From Scandinavium manionii (GTDB lineage Bacteria > Pseudomonadota > Gammaproteobacteria > Enterobacterales > Enterobacteriaceae), in NCBI RefSeq assembly GCF_024764775.1, contig NZ_JALIGC010000039.1, positions 620,001-684,000 of the forward strand: a stretch of 64,000 nucleotides of DNA, read 5' to 3'. Position 1 is the first letter of the stretch, and every line of letters starts with the position of its first letter. Shown piece after piece: positions 1 to 7,215 of this stretch. A model generated the notes under the pieces. The model searched no databases. It worked only from the letters and a program-made list of their open reading frames with translations, and was not told where the DNA came from. A program made the translations under genes and the position numbers.

Positions 1-2
1 AA

Positions 3-527
3 TCGCTGCAATGGCAGGCGTGGCATGACGGCCTGACCCGTTTGTACAACCGCAGTTCGCTGTTCGACCTGGCGGGGAAGGCGGCGAAGCAGAGCGAGGT
101 GCAGGGCCAGTCGGTGTCGGTGATTCAACTCGATCTCGATTACTTCAAAAACATCAATGACCGCTTCGGTCATCAGGCGGGCGATCGGGTGCTGACTCTT
201 GTGGCGAGCACCATCAGCGCGCAAATTCGCGAAAAGGATTTAGCCGGACGCGTCGGTGGAGAAGAGTTCTGTATCGTCCTGCCAGGCGCGTCGCGGGAAG
301 ACGCCTGCGCGATGGCAGAACGTATCCGGGGGCGAATTTACGGTCGTGAAATCCTGATAGGCAAAAGCAAGACGCTACGCATCAGCGCATCGTTTGGCGT
401 CAGCAGCAGCGATGAGAAAGGGATGTTTGATATCGAATATCTGCAATCCATTGCCGACGGTCGTTTGTATCTGGCGAAGCAAACAGGGCGCAACCGGGTA
501 TGCTGTCAGGATGATGATAGCCAGTGA
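3..527 (+). CDS. dgcQ: Diguanylate cyclase DgcQ (YedQ), C-terminal GGDEF domain, 5'-truncated
   Basis: The reading frame is open from the left edge, so only the last ~174 residues are present. They form a full GGDEF domain that makes cyclic di-GMP from two GTP. The signature reads GGEEF, and an allosteric inhibition site (RxxD, here REKD) lies five residues before it. The segment before the domain (WQAWHDGLTRLYNR) is the usual entry to GGDEF in E. coli DgcQ, where the preceding half is a periplasmic sensor flanked by membrane helices. The 3' end overlaps the convergent yedP by 22 bp. Identity rests on domain similarity plus the neighbours yedP, dsrA and rcsA. Confidence 0.88.
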   Translation, partial: SLQWQAWHDGLTRLYNRSSLFDLAGKAAKQSEVQGQSVSVIQLDLDYFKNINDRFGHQAGDRVLTLVASTISAQIREKDLAGRVGGEEFCIVLPGASREDACAMAERIRGRIYGREILIGKSKTLRISASFGVSSSDEKGMFDIEYLQSIADGRLYLAKQTGRNRVCCQDDDSQ

Positions 528-1321
528 TCCAGCCCTTCATGCCAGCCGTCCGGGCCGCTTTCACGGGTGTGATACACCCGCTCGGGGGCGTTATCCTTCA
601 GTCTGACGCCCTCGCGGTTTAAGCCTTTGACCACTACCGCATAGTCGGTGGTGTCAAGCAGCGGGGCATCATTCGGCCCGTCGCCTAACCCAATGGAAAC
701 CCGCCGGAACCCCTCCCTTTCCTGATAGCGGCTCAGTAGCCAGGTAATGGCCTGGGCTTTGCCACCACGCTCATCCAGCACGTGCCAGAACCGCGCGCCC
801 TGAACAAACTGCAGACCCAGGGACGAAAGTGTGGCGGTGAACGCCAGCATCTTCTCGTCAGTATCACGCCAGATGAGGGTTTCGGACGCCTCATGCAGAC
901 GAGAGAGCTCCGCGTGCCGCAGATTCATGCCGGTCCATTCGCTGATAGTTTGCTCATTCACGTCCGAAAACGTGGTGAACTTAAAACCGTCCTTTTCTCG
1001 TAACTGTTGCAGTATACGCTGGATTTCTTCGTGGGGAGAACCGGTAATCAGGCGTGGATAATCTTCCTCGTCCTGCCAGTCTCCGGCCAGCTGAATCACC
1101 GCGCCGTTCTCGGCAATCAGCGGCTGTGTGCCTAGCTCAAGTTCTTTTTGCAGCAGCATCATCTCGACCGCCGTTTTACTGCTGCACAGCACCACCGGCA
1201 CATTGTGTTGCTTCAGGCGTAGCAGCCAGTCGCGGGCGGGTTCCCATAACTGGGTGTGGCTGTCGAGTAGGGTGCCCTCAACGTCGGTAAACACAATCAG
1301 GGGCTGATCCAGTCCGGGCAT
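506..1321 (-). CDS. yedP: YedP, HAD-superfamily mannosyl-3-phosphoglycerate phosphatase-like
   Basis: A 271-residue haloacid dehalogenase-fold protein of the same length as E. coli YedP (MpgP-like). Motif I is FTDVEGTLLD, with nucleophile Asp13. Motif IV is GLGDGPNDAPLL near residue 215, and a motif III lysine precedes it. By family it would be a cytoplasmic Mg-dependent sugar-phosphate phosphatase; the physiological substrate in enterobacteria is not established. Position +2 of motif I, normally Asp (general acid/base), is Glu15 here, read from a GAG codon. The gene is convergent with dgcQ, and its start lies about 100 bp from the divergent dsrA. Confidence 0.88.
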   Translation of the reverse strand: MPGLDQPLIVFTDVEGTLLDSHTQLWEPARDWLLRLKQHNVPVVLCSSKTAVEMMLLQKELELGTQPLIAENGAVIQLAGDWQDEEDYPRLITGSPHEEIQRILQQLREKDGFKFTTFSDVNEQTISEWTGMNLRHAELSRLHEASETLIWRDTDEKMLAFTATLSSLGLQFVQGARFWHVLDERGGKAQAITWLLSRYQEREGFRRVSIGLGDGPNDAPLLDTTDYAVVVKGLNREGVRLKDNAPERVYHTRESGPDGWHEGLDHWLSSS

Positions 1322-1390
1322 TACCTCTCCTTAAACGTAAACTCAGGCAAGAAAAATCTTAAATATATTCATGAAGTTTATGAATATTGC

Positions 1391-1417
1391 TTGTCTTACA
1401 AAATAATTGAGGATAAT
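1391..1417 (+). promoter_or_regulatory. dsrA promoter
   Basis: A -10 element GATAAT sits at 1412-1417, with TTGTCT at 1391-1396 (15-bp spacing) or the alternative TTGCTT at 1387-1392 as the -35. The -10 ends 6 bp before the predicted DsrA 5' end. The assignment comes from position and resemblance to consensus. Confidence 0.55.
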
Positions 1418-1423
1418 GTCTTA

Positions 1424-1513
1424 TCCACATCAGATTTCTTGGTGTAACGAATTTTCAAGTGCTTCTTGCTAAAGCAAGCTTCAACCCGATCACTCCATGG
1501 TCGGGTTTTTTTT
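1424..1513 (+). ncRNA. dsrA: DsrA small regulatory RNA
   Basis: This stretch of about 88-90 nt closely follows E. coli DsrA. It has the first-stem segment CAGATTTCTTGGTGTAACG (1431-1449), which in E. coli pairs with the rpoS leader and hns. Next comes the middle hairpin CTTGC-TAAA-GCAAG. It ends with a rho-independent terminator, stem ACCCGATC/GGTCGGGT plus eight T (1506-1513). DsrA is an Hfq-dependent RNA that raises RpoS translation at low temperature and lowers H-NS, thereby de-repressing rcsA. Its place between yedP and yodD, near rcsA, is the E. coli location. The second stem and terminator loop differ somewhat from E. coli. Confidence 0.9.
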
Positions 1514-1521
1514 GCCTGCGT

Positions 1522-1749
1522 TCAGCGATTCACTTCCGTAATGCTGAAATCATGGATATCAAGCTCAAAAGCTTCGGCCAGCTCGCGCCAGGTGTGGTAC
1601 TCACGTCCATCAATACTGACATGATGGGTGGAGTCTCCGGCGCGGTGCACTTCGCTTTCGCTGATTTCGTTGATGGCGTCGAGCAGGGCATCAACATCAA
1701 CGTTCACTTCGCGCTTGGCAGTATCGCTATACTCTTTGGCAGTTTTCAT
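1522..1749 (-). CDS. yodD: YodD, small stress-related protein
   Basis: A 75-residue acidic protein matching E. coli YodD almost end to end (MKTAKEYSDTAKREV at the N-terminus, FELDIHDFSITEVNR at the C-terminus). It has no signal peptide or membrane segment and is probably cytoplasmic. In E. coli it is reported as an induced stress (peroxide/acid) gene of unknown biochemistry. The stop codon lies only 9 bp beyond the DsrA terminator on the opposite strand. Confidence 0.88.
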   Translation of the reverse strand: MKTAKEYSDTAKREVNVDVDALLDAINEISESEVHRAGDSTHHVSIDGREYHTWRELAEAFELDIHDFSITEVNR

Positions 1750-1879
1750 CGCGGGGCCCTCATATGTTCTCCCACCCTAAAGTATAGACCGTTGAAAAAA
1801 ACACCTATTGGCGCGTCGGACGCTGTCAGCACGGGCGTTTTGTTCTACACTGGCTGAAGTAAAAGACAGGAGAAAAGGT

Positions 1880-2068
1880 ATGCAGGTTAACGATCGAGTA
1901 ACGGTCAAAACGGACGGTGGCCCGCGTCGGCCAGGTGTGGTGCTTGCAGTAGAGCAATTCAGTGAAGGGACGATGTACCTGGTTTCGCTGGAAGATTACC
2001 CGATGGGGATCTGGTTCTTTAATGAGTCGGGCCATGATGACGGCATTTTTGTCGAAAAAGTAGGCTAA
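1880..2068 (+). CDS. dsrB: DsrB protein
   Basis: A 62-residue protein corresponding to E. coli DsrB (MKVNDRVTVKTDGGPRRPG-type start, ending near DGIFVEK). The ATG at 1880 is preferred over an upstream in-frame codon at 1808 because it follows a strong AGGAGAAAAGG ribosome site and gives the family length. Function is unknown; E. coli dsrB is sigma-S dependent. It converges on rcsA across a 10-bp-stem hairpin. Confidence 0.9.
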   Translation: MQVNDRVTVKTDGGPRRPGVVLAVEQFSEGTMYLVSLEDYPMGIWFFNESGHDDGIFVEKVG

Positions 2069-2077
2069 ACGTCTTTC

Positions 2078-2102
2078 CACTGGCGGAGCAATTCCGCCAG
2101 TG
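2078..2102. terminator. Hairpin between convergent dsrB and rcsA
   Basis: A perfect 10-bp inverted repeat, CACTGGCGGA / TCCGCCAGTG, with a 5-nt loop lies between the two convergent stops. There is no long T run on either strand, so it may act as a 3'-end processing or stabilising hairpin rather than a classical intrinsic terminator. Confidence 0.55.
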
Positions 2103-2114
2103 CAGCGCATTATT

Positions 2115-2738
2115 TCAACGCATATTGACGTAGATCCCGCTCGTTACATTATCTGTCAATCGGACAACGTGATAAATAACCTGTTTATTGTGGGTTTTTA
2201 TTTTCTTTTTAATATTACCTTTATGTGATGATACCGTTTTAGCCTTAATATTCATCTGGTCGGATATTTGAATCGTTCCCTGTCCCGACATCCACATCTT
2301 TAGCATATTCGATTCAGTCCTGCTTAAAGATAATGTGGGGATGTTAACCCGGCTAACGTTATCGCTAATCTTCTGCAGATAATCCGCCAGAATACCGTCC
2401 AGGGATTCAGGTTTAATCGATTTCGAGCTAATAAGCAGATTATCCCGAACCAACAGATACTCATCAAAATGGATATTGGCAATTGCCATAAATACGATAA
2501 AAAGTGTCCTGGGGTGTTGATTAATGATCTGCTTTATTTGCTGACTGCTGTCTGTATCGTGGATAAAGCAGTCTTCATTAATGAACACGACAGCCGGGCG
2601 TAATGTCCCGCAGGCCTCTTCAAGCTCACTGATGGTCTCGACGTCGCCGATATCACGTTTCCTTATCCCCCGGCTGGTCAAGTACCCGGTTAGTCCAAGC
2701 CGGGTGTAACTGCATAGATCCATAATAATCGTTGACAT
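2115..2738 (-). CDS. rcsA: RcsA, LuxR-family capsule co-activator
   Basis: This 207-residue protein has the E. coli RcsA length and sequence pattern. A divergent N-terminal receiver-like region is followed by a LuxR/FixJ helix-turn-helix at about residues 135-200 (LSLSRTESNMLKMWMSG, then QISDQMNIKAKTVSSHKGNI). RcsA pairs with RcsB to bind RcsAB boxes. This activates colanic-acid capsule genes and represses flhDC. The protein is a Lon substrate, and transcription is silenced by H-NS and autoregulated. A matching RcsAB box lies about 250 bp upstream, with dsrA close by. Confidence 0.95.
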   Translation of the reverse strand: MSTIIMDLCSYTRLGLTGYLTSRGIRKRDIGDVETISELEEACGTLRPAVVFINEDCFIHDTDSSQQIKQIINQHPRTLFIVFMAIANIHFDEYLLVRDNLLISSKSIKPESLDGILADYLQKISDNVSRVNIPTLSLSRTESNMLKMWMSGQGTIQISDQMNIKAKTVSSHKGNIKKKIKTHNKQVIYHVVRLTDNVTSGIYVNMR

Positions 2739-2989
2739 GGCATACCCTCACTCAATGCGTAACGATAATTAACCCATAGCCCGATTGTCTCTTATTTGTC
2801 ACAACGCGCTAAACCTGTACTGACAAAGAGCAAAGGAAGAGAATCGGGCGACCTCAACTATCCCGTAAAGTTACGTATAATTTGCCAGGAATCATCTTAA
2901 AGTAAAGTAAATGTTAGGTTCTGTGAGGGCCGTAAAAACAATTAACCCGCGCCAGATATATCCTGGTAGATGTTTTTGAAGTCGGGTTT

Positions 2990-3003
2990 TAAGAATATCC
3001 TTA
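2990..3003 (-). promoter_or_regulatory. RcsAB box upstream of rcsA
   Basis: TAAGAATATCCTTA nearly matches the RcsAB consensus TAAGAATATTCCTA and is itself close to palindromic. It lies in the fliR-rcsA gap about 250 bp before the rcsA start, as expected for rcsA autoregulation with a long leader. The rest of the 2739-3020 gap shows no gene. Confidence 0.7.
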
Positions 3004-3020
3004 GGATATCCCTTTTATTA

Positions 3021-3815
3021 TCATGGAGAACTTATCTTTGGCATCTCGCTGATAATATCTGCTAATAGATCAAACAATTCGCTGAATAGATGTTCACAGA
3101 AAGGGGCAATGAGGGGCATTAACGCGGCCATCAAAATAATACCGACGGTCAGGGTAATCGGGAAGCCAATAACAAACACCGACAGCTGTGGGGCCATGCG
3201 GTTGAGCATCCCCAGAGCCAGGTTAATGGTTAACAGCAGGGTGATTACCGGCAGCGCCAGCATCAGCCCGTTGAGGAAGATAAGTCCACCCGCGCGGGTC
3301 AGAGCCATAAAGGCGTTGCTGTTGAGTGGATGGCCGCCGATCGGCAGGGTGTGAAAAGTATCGACCAGCAGCGAAATCAGCCACAGATGGCCGTTAAACA
3401 CCAGAAACAGCAGCATCGCCAGCATATCCATAATGCGGGCCAATACCGGCATACTCAAATGGCTGCTGGGGTCGACGAAGGTCGCAAATGACAGGCCCAT
3501 CTGCAGGCCGATAACCTCCCCGGCGGTTCGCACCGCGGCGAACGCAAACTGCATGGTAAAACCGAGCGCAGTGCCAATCAGGATTTGCTGCAACGACAGC
3601 CATAGCGCGTTCGGGGAAAATAGCGTCACGTCGGTGGCGGGCAGGGAAGGCGCGATAATAAAAGTGATGATAATCCCAAGGCCCAGCTTGACGCGCTTCG
3701 GCACCGATTTTTCACTGAGGATTGGCGCGGTGGAAATCAACGCCAGCACGCGCAGCAGCGGCCAGAAATAGAGGCTAAGCCAGTGCAGCCATTGGTCGCT
3801 GGTGACGTGTAACAT
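3021..3815 (-). CDS. fliR: Flagellar export apparatus protein FliR
   Basis: A 264-residue polytopic inner-membrane protein of the type III export gate (FliP5-FliQ4-FliR1 complex). The start chosen is MLHVTSDQWLHWLSLYF, matching E. coli FliR; a longer in-frame extension overlaps fliQ and is rejected. Several hydrophobic helices and the conserved stretch GLQMGLSFATFVDP are visible. It is the last gene of the fliLMNOPQR transcript, 5 bp after fliQ. Confidence 0.95.
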   Translation of the reverse strand: MLHVTSDQWLHWLSLYFWPLLRVLALISTAPILSEKSVPKRVKLGLGIIITFIIAPSLPATDVTLFSPNALWLSLQQILIGTALGFTMQFAFAAVRTAGEVIGLQMGLSFATFVDPSSHLSMPVLARIMDMLAMLLFLVFNGHLWLISLLVDTFHTLPIGGHPLNSNAFMALTRAGGLIFLNGLMLALPVITLLLTINLALGMLNRMAPQLSVFVIGFPITLTVGIILMAALMPLIAPFCEHLFSELFDLLADIISEMPKISSP

Positions 3816-3820
3816 CTGTC

Positions 3821-4090
3821 TTATCCGATGATGTATGGCAGGTTGGTGAACAGCGTACGCACATAATCGAGCAGCAGGTTCAGCATCCACGGGCCAGCAA
3901 CGATAATCGCCACGAATACCGCGATGATTTTTGGAATGAACGACAGGGTCATTTCGTTAATCTGGGTTGCCGCTTGCAAAATACTGATCAGCAGGCCGGT
4001 CACCAGCGCCACCAGCAGCAGCGGGGCTGCCAGCGCCAGCGCGACTTTCATGGCCTCCGTGCCAAGCATCATTACCGATTCAGGCGTCAT
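3821..4090 (-). CDS. fliQ: Flagellar export apparatus protein FliQ
   Basis: An 89-residue protein with two transmembrane hairpins. It has the family pattern at its start (MTPESVMMLGTEAMKVAL) and the conserved QAATQINEMTLSFIPK segment between helices. Four copies surround the FliP-FliR channel of the flagellar secretion gate. It is preceded by fliP with an 11-bp gap and followed by fliR. Confidence 0.96.
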   Translation of the reverse strand: MTPESVMMLGTEAMKVALALAAPLLLVALVTGLLISILQAATQINEMTLSFIPKIIAVFVAIIVAGPWMLNLLLDYVRTLFTNLPYIIG

Positions 4091-4101
4091 GGCGGCAATC
4101 C

Positions 4102-4839
4102 TTAACTGTAGAAACTTTGAGCCAGCGAACCCACCAGCAGCTGCCAGCCGTCAACCAGCACGAACAGCATCAGCTTGAATGGCAGCGCAATGGTTGCGGG
4201 GGGGACCATCATCATCCCCAGCGCCATCAGTACGCTGGCGACCACCAGGTCGATAATCAGGAACGGAATAAAAATGGTGAAGCCAATCTGGAACGCGGTT
4301 TTCAGCTCGCTGGTCACATACGCCGGCAGCAAAATACGCATTGGAACCGCTTCCGGGCCCTGGATCGGCGGCGTATTGGCCAGACGGGCAAACAACGCTA
4401 AATCCGCTTCACGGGTCTGGCGCAGCATAAATTCACGCAGCGGCTGTGAGCCTTTATCAATCGCCTGTTCGAGGGTGATTTTATCTTCGCTGAACGGCTG
4501 ATAGGCGTCGTTATAAATCTTGTCGATAACCGGTGACATGATGAAAAACGTCAGAAACAGCGCCAGGCCGAGCAGCACCTGATTCGGCGGGGCAGAAGCG
4601 GTGCCGAGGGCGCTGCGCAGCAGGCCAAACACGATGATGATGCGGGTGAAGCTGGTCATCATCAGCAGAATAGCGGGCAGGAAGGTCAGCGAGGTGATAA
4701 ACACCAGCGTCTGTACCGGCAGCGACCAGCTCTGACCGCCGTTAGGCAGCGGTTGGCTCACCAGACCCGGCAACTGAGCGAACGCTGCGGGAGACAACAG
4801 CAGCAGCGCGACAAGCGAAAAGGACAACAGGCGGCGCAT
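4102..4839 (-). CDS. fliP: Flagellar export apparatus protein FliP
   Basis: A 245-residue protein, the E. coli length. An N-terminal cleavable signal (MRRLLSFSLVALLLLSPAAFA) is typical of FliP. A large periplasmic loop and paired transmembrane helices follow, including the conserved FIPFLIIDLVVASVLMALGMM region. Five copies form the core of the export pore. Its start overlaps the fliO stop by one base, indicating translational coupling. Confidence 0.96.
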   Translation of the reverse strand: MRRLLSFSLVALLLLSPAAFAQLPGLVSQPLPNGGQSWSLPVQTLVFITSLTFLPAILLMMTSFTRIIIVFGLLRSALGTASAPPNQVLLGLALFLTFFIMSPVIDKIYNDAYQPFSEDKITLEQAIDKGSQPLREFMLRQTREADLALFARLANTPPIQGPEAVPMRILLPAYVTSELKTAFQIGFTIFIPFLIIDLVVASVLMALGMMMVPPATIALPFKLMLFVLVDGWQLLVGSLAQSFYS

Positions 4840-5222
4840 CAGAGTCTCCCAGGACGCTTGATAACGGATTTCATCAGTGATGCAAAATCGGGGGTTTCAG
4901 GTTTAGGCGCGTCCGGGTCGATAACCGTCGGCGGCAGTTTGTGCAGCAGCGTGACCTGCGCGGCGGTCACGCCGAGTACCAGACGGGCATCTTCCACGTC
5001 GACAATCACCACGCGCTCGCGCTGGCCCAGCGTCGCACTGGCGCTGACTTTTAACGCTTTGGTCGCGGTATTTTTTACGCCGCTTATGCCAAAGCGTTTT
5101 GCGAGCCACGCTGCTATCAGGATCAGCAGAATAATGCCCAACAGCGCGCCGCTGACTTCAATCAGCGGAGACGATGGCGGGGCCGTGGTGACCGGATGTA
5201 ACATGCCAGGCTGGGGTTTCAT
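4839..5222 (-). CDS. fliO: Flagellar biosynthesis protein FliO
   Basis: A 127-residue single-pass membrane protein. The short N-terminal tail and helix (about residues 22-42) lead to a cytoplasmic domain with ERVVIVDVEDARLVLGVTAAQVTLLHKLPP, the most conserved part of FliO. It acts as a scaffold for FliP assembly. It is slightly longer than E. coli FliO (121) because of the Pro-rich C-terminal region. An alternative Met7 start is possible. Confidence 0.93.
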   Translation of the reverse strand: MKPQPGMLHPVTTAPPSSPLIEVSGALLGIILLILIAAWLAKRFGISGVKNTATKALKVSASATLGQRERVVIVDVEDARLVLGVTAAQVTLLHKLPPTVIDPDAPKPETPDFASLMKSVIKRPGRL

Positions 5223-5223
5223 C

Positions 5224-5637
5224 TTAGCGGCTCAGGCGACGCATACGTTCGGACGGCGTAATGATATCCGTAATACGCACACCGTATTTGTCGGCAACCA
5301 CCACCACTTCACCCTGGGCAATCAGATAGCCGTTGATCAGAATATCCAGCGGCTCACCGGCCAGACCGTCCAGCGACACCACCGAACCCTGCGTCAGGCG
5401 CAGCAGCTCTTTGATGGTCATCCGGGTGCGGCCGAGTTCAACGGTCAGTTTGACCGGAATATCCATGATCAGGTCAATGTCCTGCAACGTACCGCTGACG
5501 TCGCCGCCACCCAGTTGCTGGAACACCGCGTCGGCGGCACTTTTGCTGCCGGTTGTTTTCTGTTCGCTTAACGCTTCAGCCCACAGATCGTCCATCGCAC
5601 CGCTGTTTTCATCGGACGGATTATTCATATCACTCAT
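5224..5637 (-). CDS. fliN: Flagellar motor switch protein FliN
   Basis: A 137-residue C-ring protein. The N-terminal region is acidic and variable; residues about 55-130 form the SpoA/FliN domain (IPVKLTVELGRTRMTIKELLRLTQGSVVSLDG). FliN forms spirals at the base of the switch and docks FliH during export. Its start overlaps the fliM stop by 4 bp, and fliO follows after 1 bp. Confidence 0.96.
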   Translation of the reverse strand: MSDMNNPSDENSGAMDDLWAEALSEQKTTGSKSAADAVFQQLGGGDVSGTLQDIDLIMDIPVKLTVELGRTRMTIKELLRLTQGSVVSLDGLAGEPLDILINGYLIAQGEVVVVADKYGVRITDIITPSERMRRLSR

Positions 5638-6638
5638 TTGGGCTGTTCCTCATTCAGCGAATTCAAAATCGGGTTGATCAAATGCTCTACGCGCAGCGCA
5701 TATTGACCGTTCACCGTGCCATACTGGCTGGTCAATACCGGCACACCGTCTACATTGGCGATAATGCGATCCGGTTTGTCTATCGGCAGCACATCGCCTG
5801 GCTGGAGTTTTAAGATCTGCGACAGGCGCAGAGAGATGTCGGCAAAATTAGCCACCAGCTCAAGTTCGGAATGCTGTACCTGGCGAACCAGATTTTCGCG
5901 CCAGTTCTGATCTTCACTGCGGGAGTTCTCCAGCGGCGGGTTGACCAGCAGTTCGCGCAGCGGCTCAATCATGCTGAACGGCAGGCAAATATTAAATTCA
6001 CCGGTCAGGTTGCCAATTTCCACATGGAAGGGGGTATTGACCACGATGTCGTTCGGCGAGGTGGTGATGTTGGTGAATTTCACCTGCATCTCGGAACGCA
6101 CGTACTCCACTTCCAGCGGGTTAATCGCTTTCCACGCGTCGCTATAACCTTCCAGCGCCAGCTTCAGCATGCGGTTAATCACGCGCTGTTCGGTGTGCGT
6201 AAATTCGCGGCCTTCCACTTTGGTCGGGAAACGCCCGTCGCCGCCAAACAGGTTGTCGACGGCGATAAACACCAGGCTTGGCGAGAACACAAACAGCCCG
6301 GTGCCGCGCAGCGGCTTCAGGTGGATAAGGTTCAGGTTGGTCGGCACCGGCAGGTTGCGGGCAAACTCGTGATAAGGCTGAATGCGGATCGCGCCGACGG
6401 TAATGTCCGGGCTACGACGCAGCAGGTTAAACAGCCCCATACGGAACTGACGGGCGAAACGCTCGTTAATAATTTCCAGCGCCTGCAGGCGTTCGCGCAC
6501 CACACGACGCTGGGTATTAGGATCATAGGGACGAATTTCACTCTCGCCGGGGGCACCGGCCTGAGGTTCATCGCTCTTCTCGCTGTCGCCGTTCAGCAGC
6601 GCGTCAATTTCGGCCTGAGAAAGAATACTGTCGCCCAT
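5634..6638 (-). CDS. fliM: Flagellar motor switch protein FliM
   Basis: A 334-residue C-ring protein. The N-terminal peptide GDSILSQAEIDALLNG is the CheY-P binding segment. The middle domain (about 50-230) contacts FliG, and a C-terminal SpoA domain (about 260-320) contacts FliN. Length equals that of E. coli FliM. It sits 4 bp after fliL and overlaps fliN by 4 bp in the fliLMNOPQR operon. Confidence 0.97.
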   Translation of the reverse strand: MGDSILSQAEIDALLNGDSEKSDEPQAGAPGESEIRPYDPNTQRRVVRERLQALEIINERFARQFRMGLFNLLRRSPDITVGAIRIQPYHEFARNLPVPTNLNLIHLKPLRGTGLFVFSPSLVFIAVDNLFGGDGRFPTKVEGREFTHTEQRVINRMLKLALEGYSDAWKAINPLEVEYVRSEMQVKFTNITTSPNDIVVNTPFHVEIGNLTGEFNICLPFSMIEPLRELLVNPPLENSRSEDQNWRENLVRQVQHSELELVANFADISLRLSQILKLQPGDVLPIDKPDRIIANVDGVPVLTSQYGTVNGQYALRVEHLINPILNSLNEEQPK

Positions 6639-6642
6639 GGGA

Positions 6643-7110
6643 TTACCGCAGTATGAAAGCTGTATACAGCACGTCAGTCACATCCTGCTTCGGTTGGCCC
6701 GCCACCAGAGGTGGTGCAAGTGTCTGTTTGATGGCGTTCACCAGGTCTTGTTTCCCGGTATCCGTCGCCAGTTTGTTTGCATCCTGACGGGAGAACAGCA
6801 GCAGTAAACGGCTACGCACTTCCGGTAGGTATTCGTTCAGTCGCGAACGGGTCGCTTCATCTTTCAGACGCAGCGTAATGCCAACGTAAAGCACACGATC
6901 GGCGTCGCCCAGGTTCACCGTAAAGGTATCCAGCGCCCAGAACACCGGCGCCGGTGGCGGCGGAGCCTCTTTCTTCGCATCAGCGGAAGGCTGCTGCTGC
7001 ATACGCCAGTAGCTATAGCCTGCGGTTGCGCAGGCTGCGAGCGTTACCAGCACCAGCAGTGGGATCCAGATTGAGCGCTTACTTTTCTTTGTTACCGCGG
7101 TGTCTGTCAT
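6643..7110 (-). CDS. fliL: Flagellar basal body-associated protein FliL
   Basis: A 155-residue protein with a cytoplasmic N-terminus (MTDTAVTKKSKRS), one transmembrane helix (about residues 15-35), a Pro/Ala linker and a periplasmic stomatin-like domain. It binds around the stator and supports torque, especially in swarming. It is first in fliLMNOPQR. The 105-bp gap to fliK upstream is where a class 2 promoter is expected, but no convincing FlhDC box was recognised there. Confidence 0.95.
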   Translation of the reverse strand: MTDTAVTKKSKRSIWIPLLVLVTLAACATAGYSYWRMQQQPSADAKKEAPPPPAPVFWALDTFTVNLGDADRVLYVGITLRLKDEATRSRLNEYLPEVRSRLLLLFSRQDANKLATDTGKQDLVNAIKQTLAPPLVAGQPKQDVTDVLYTAFILR

Positions 7111-7215
7111 CGGTTACGTCTTTCCTGTATTCGGTACTGCTTATCAGGTGATTATCCCGACTTAAGTCCAGCTCAAAGGGTGGAAAAGACGGGAATAATC
7201 GTGCTACCTCTGGCG

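Noticed and set aside
7111..7215. FlhDC box upstream of fliL
   Set aside because: AACG- and TTATT-like pieces exist on the minus strand, but they nearly abut and do not show the 10-12 bp spacing.
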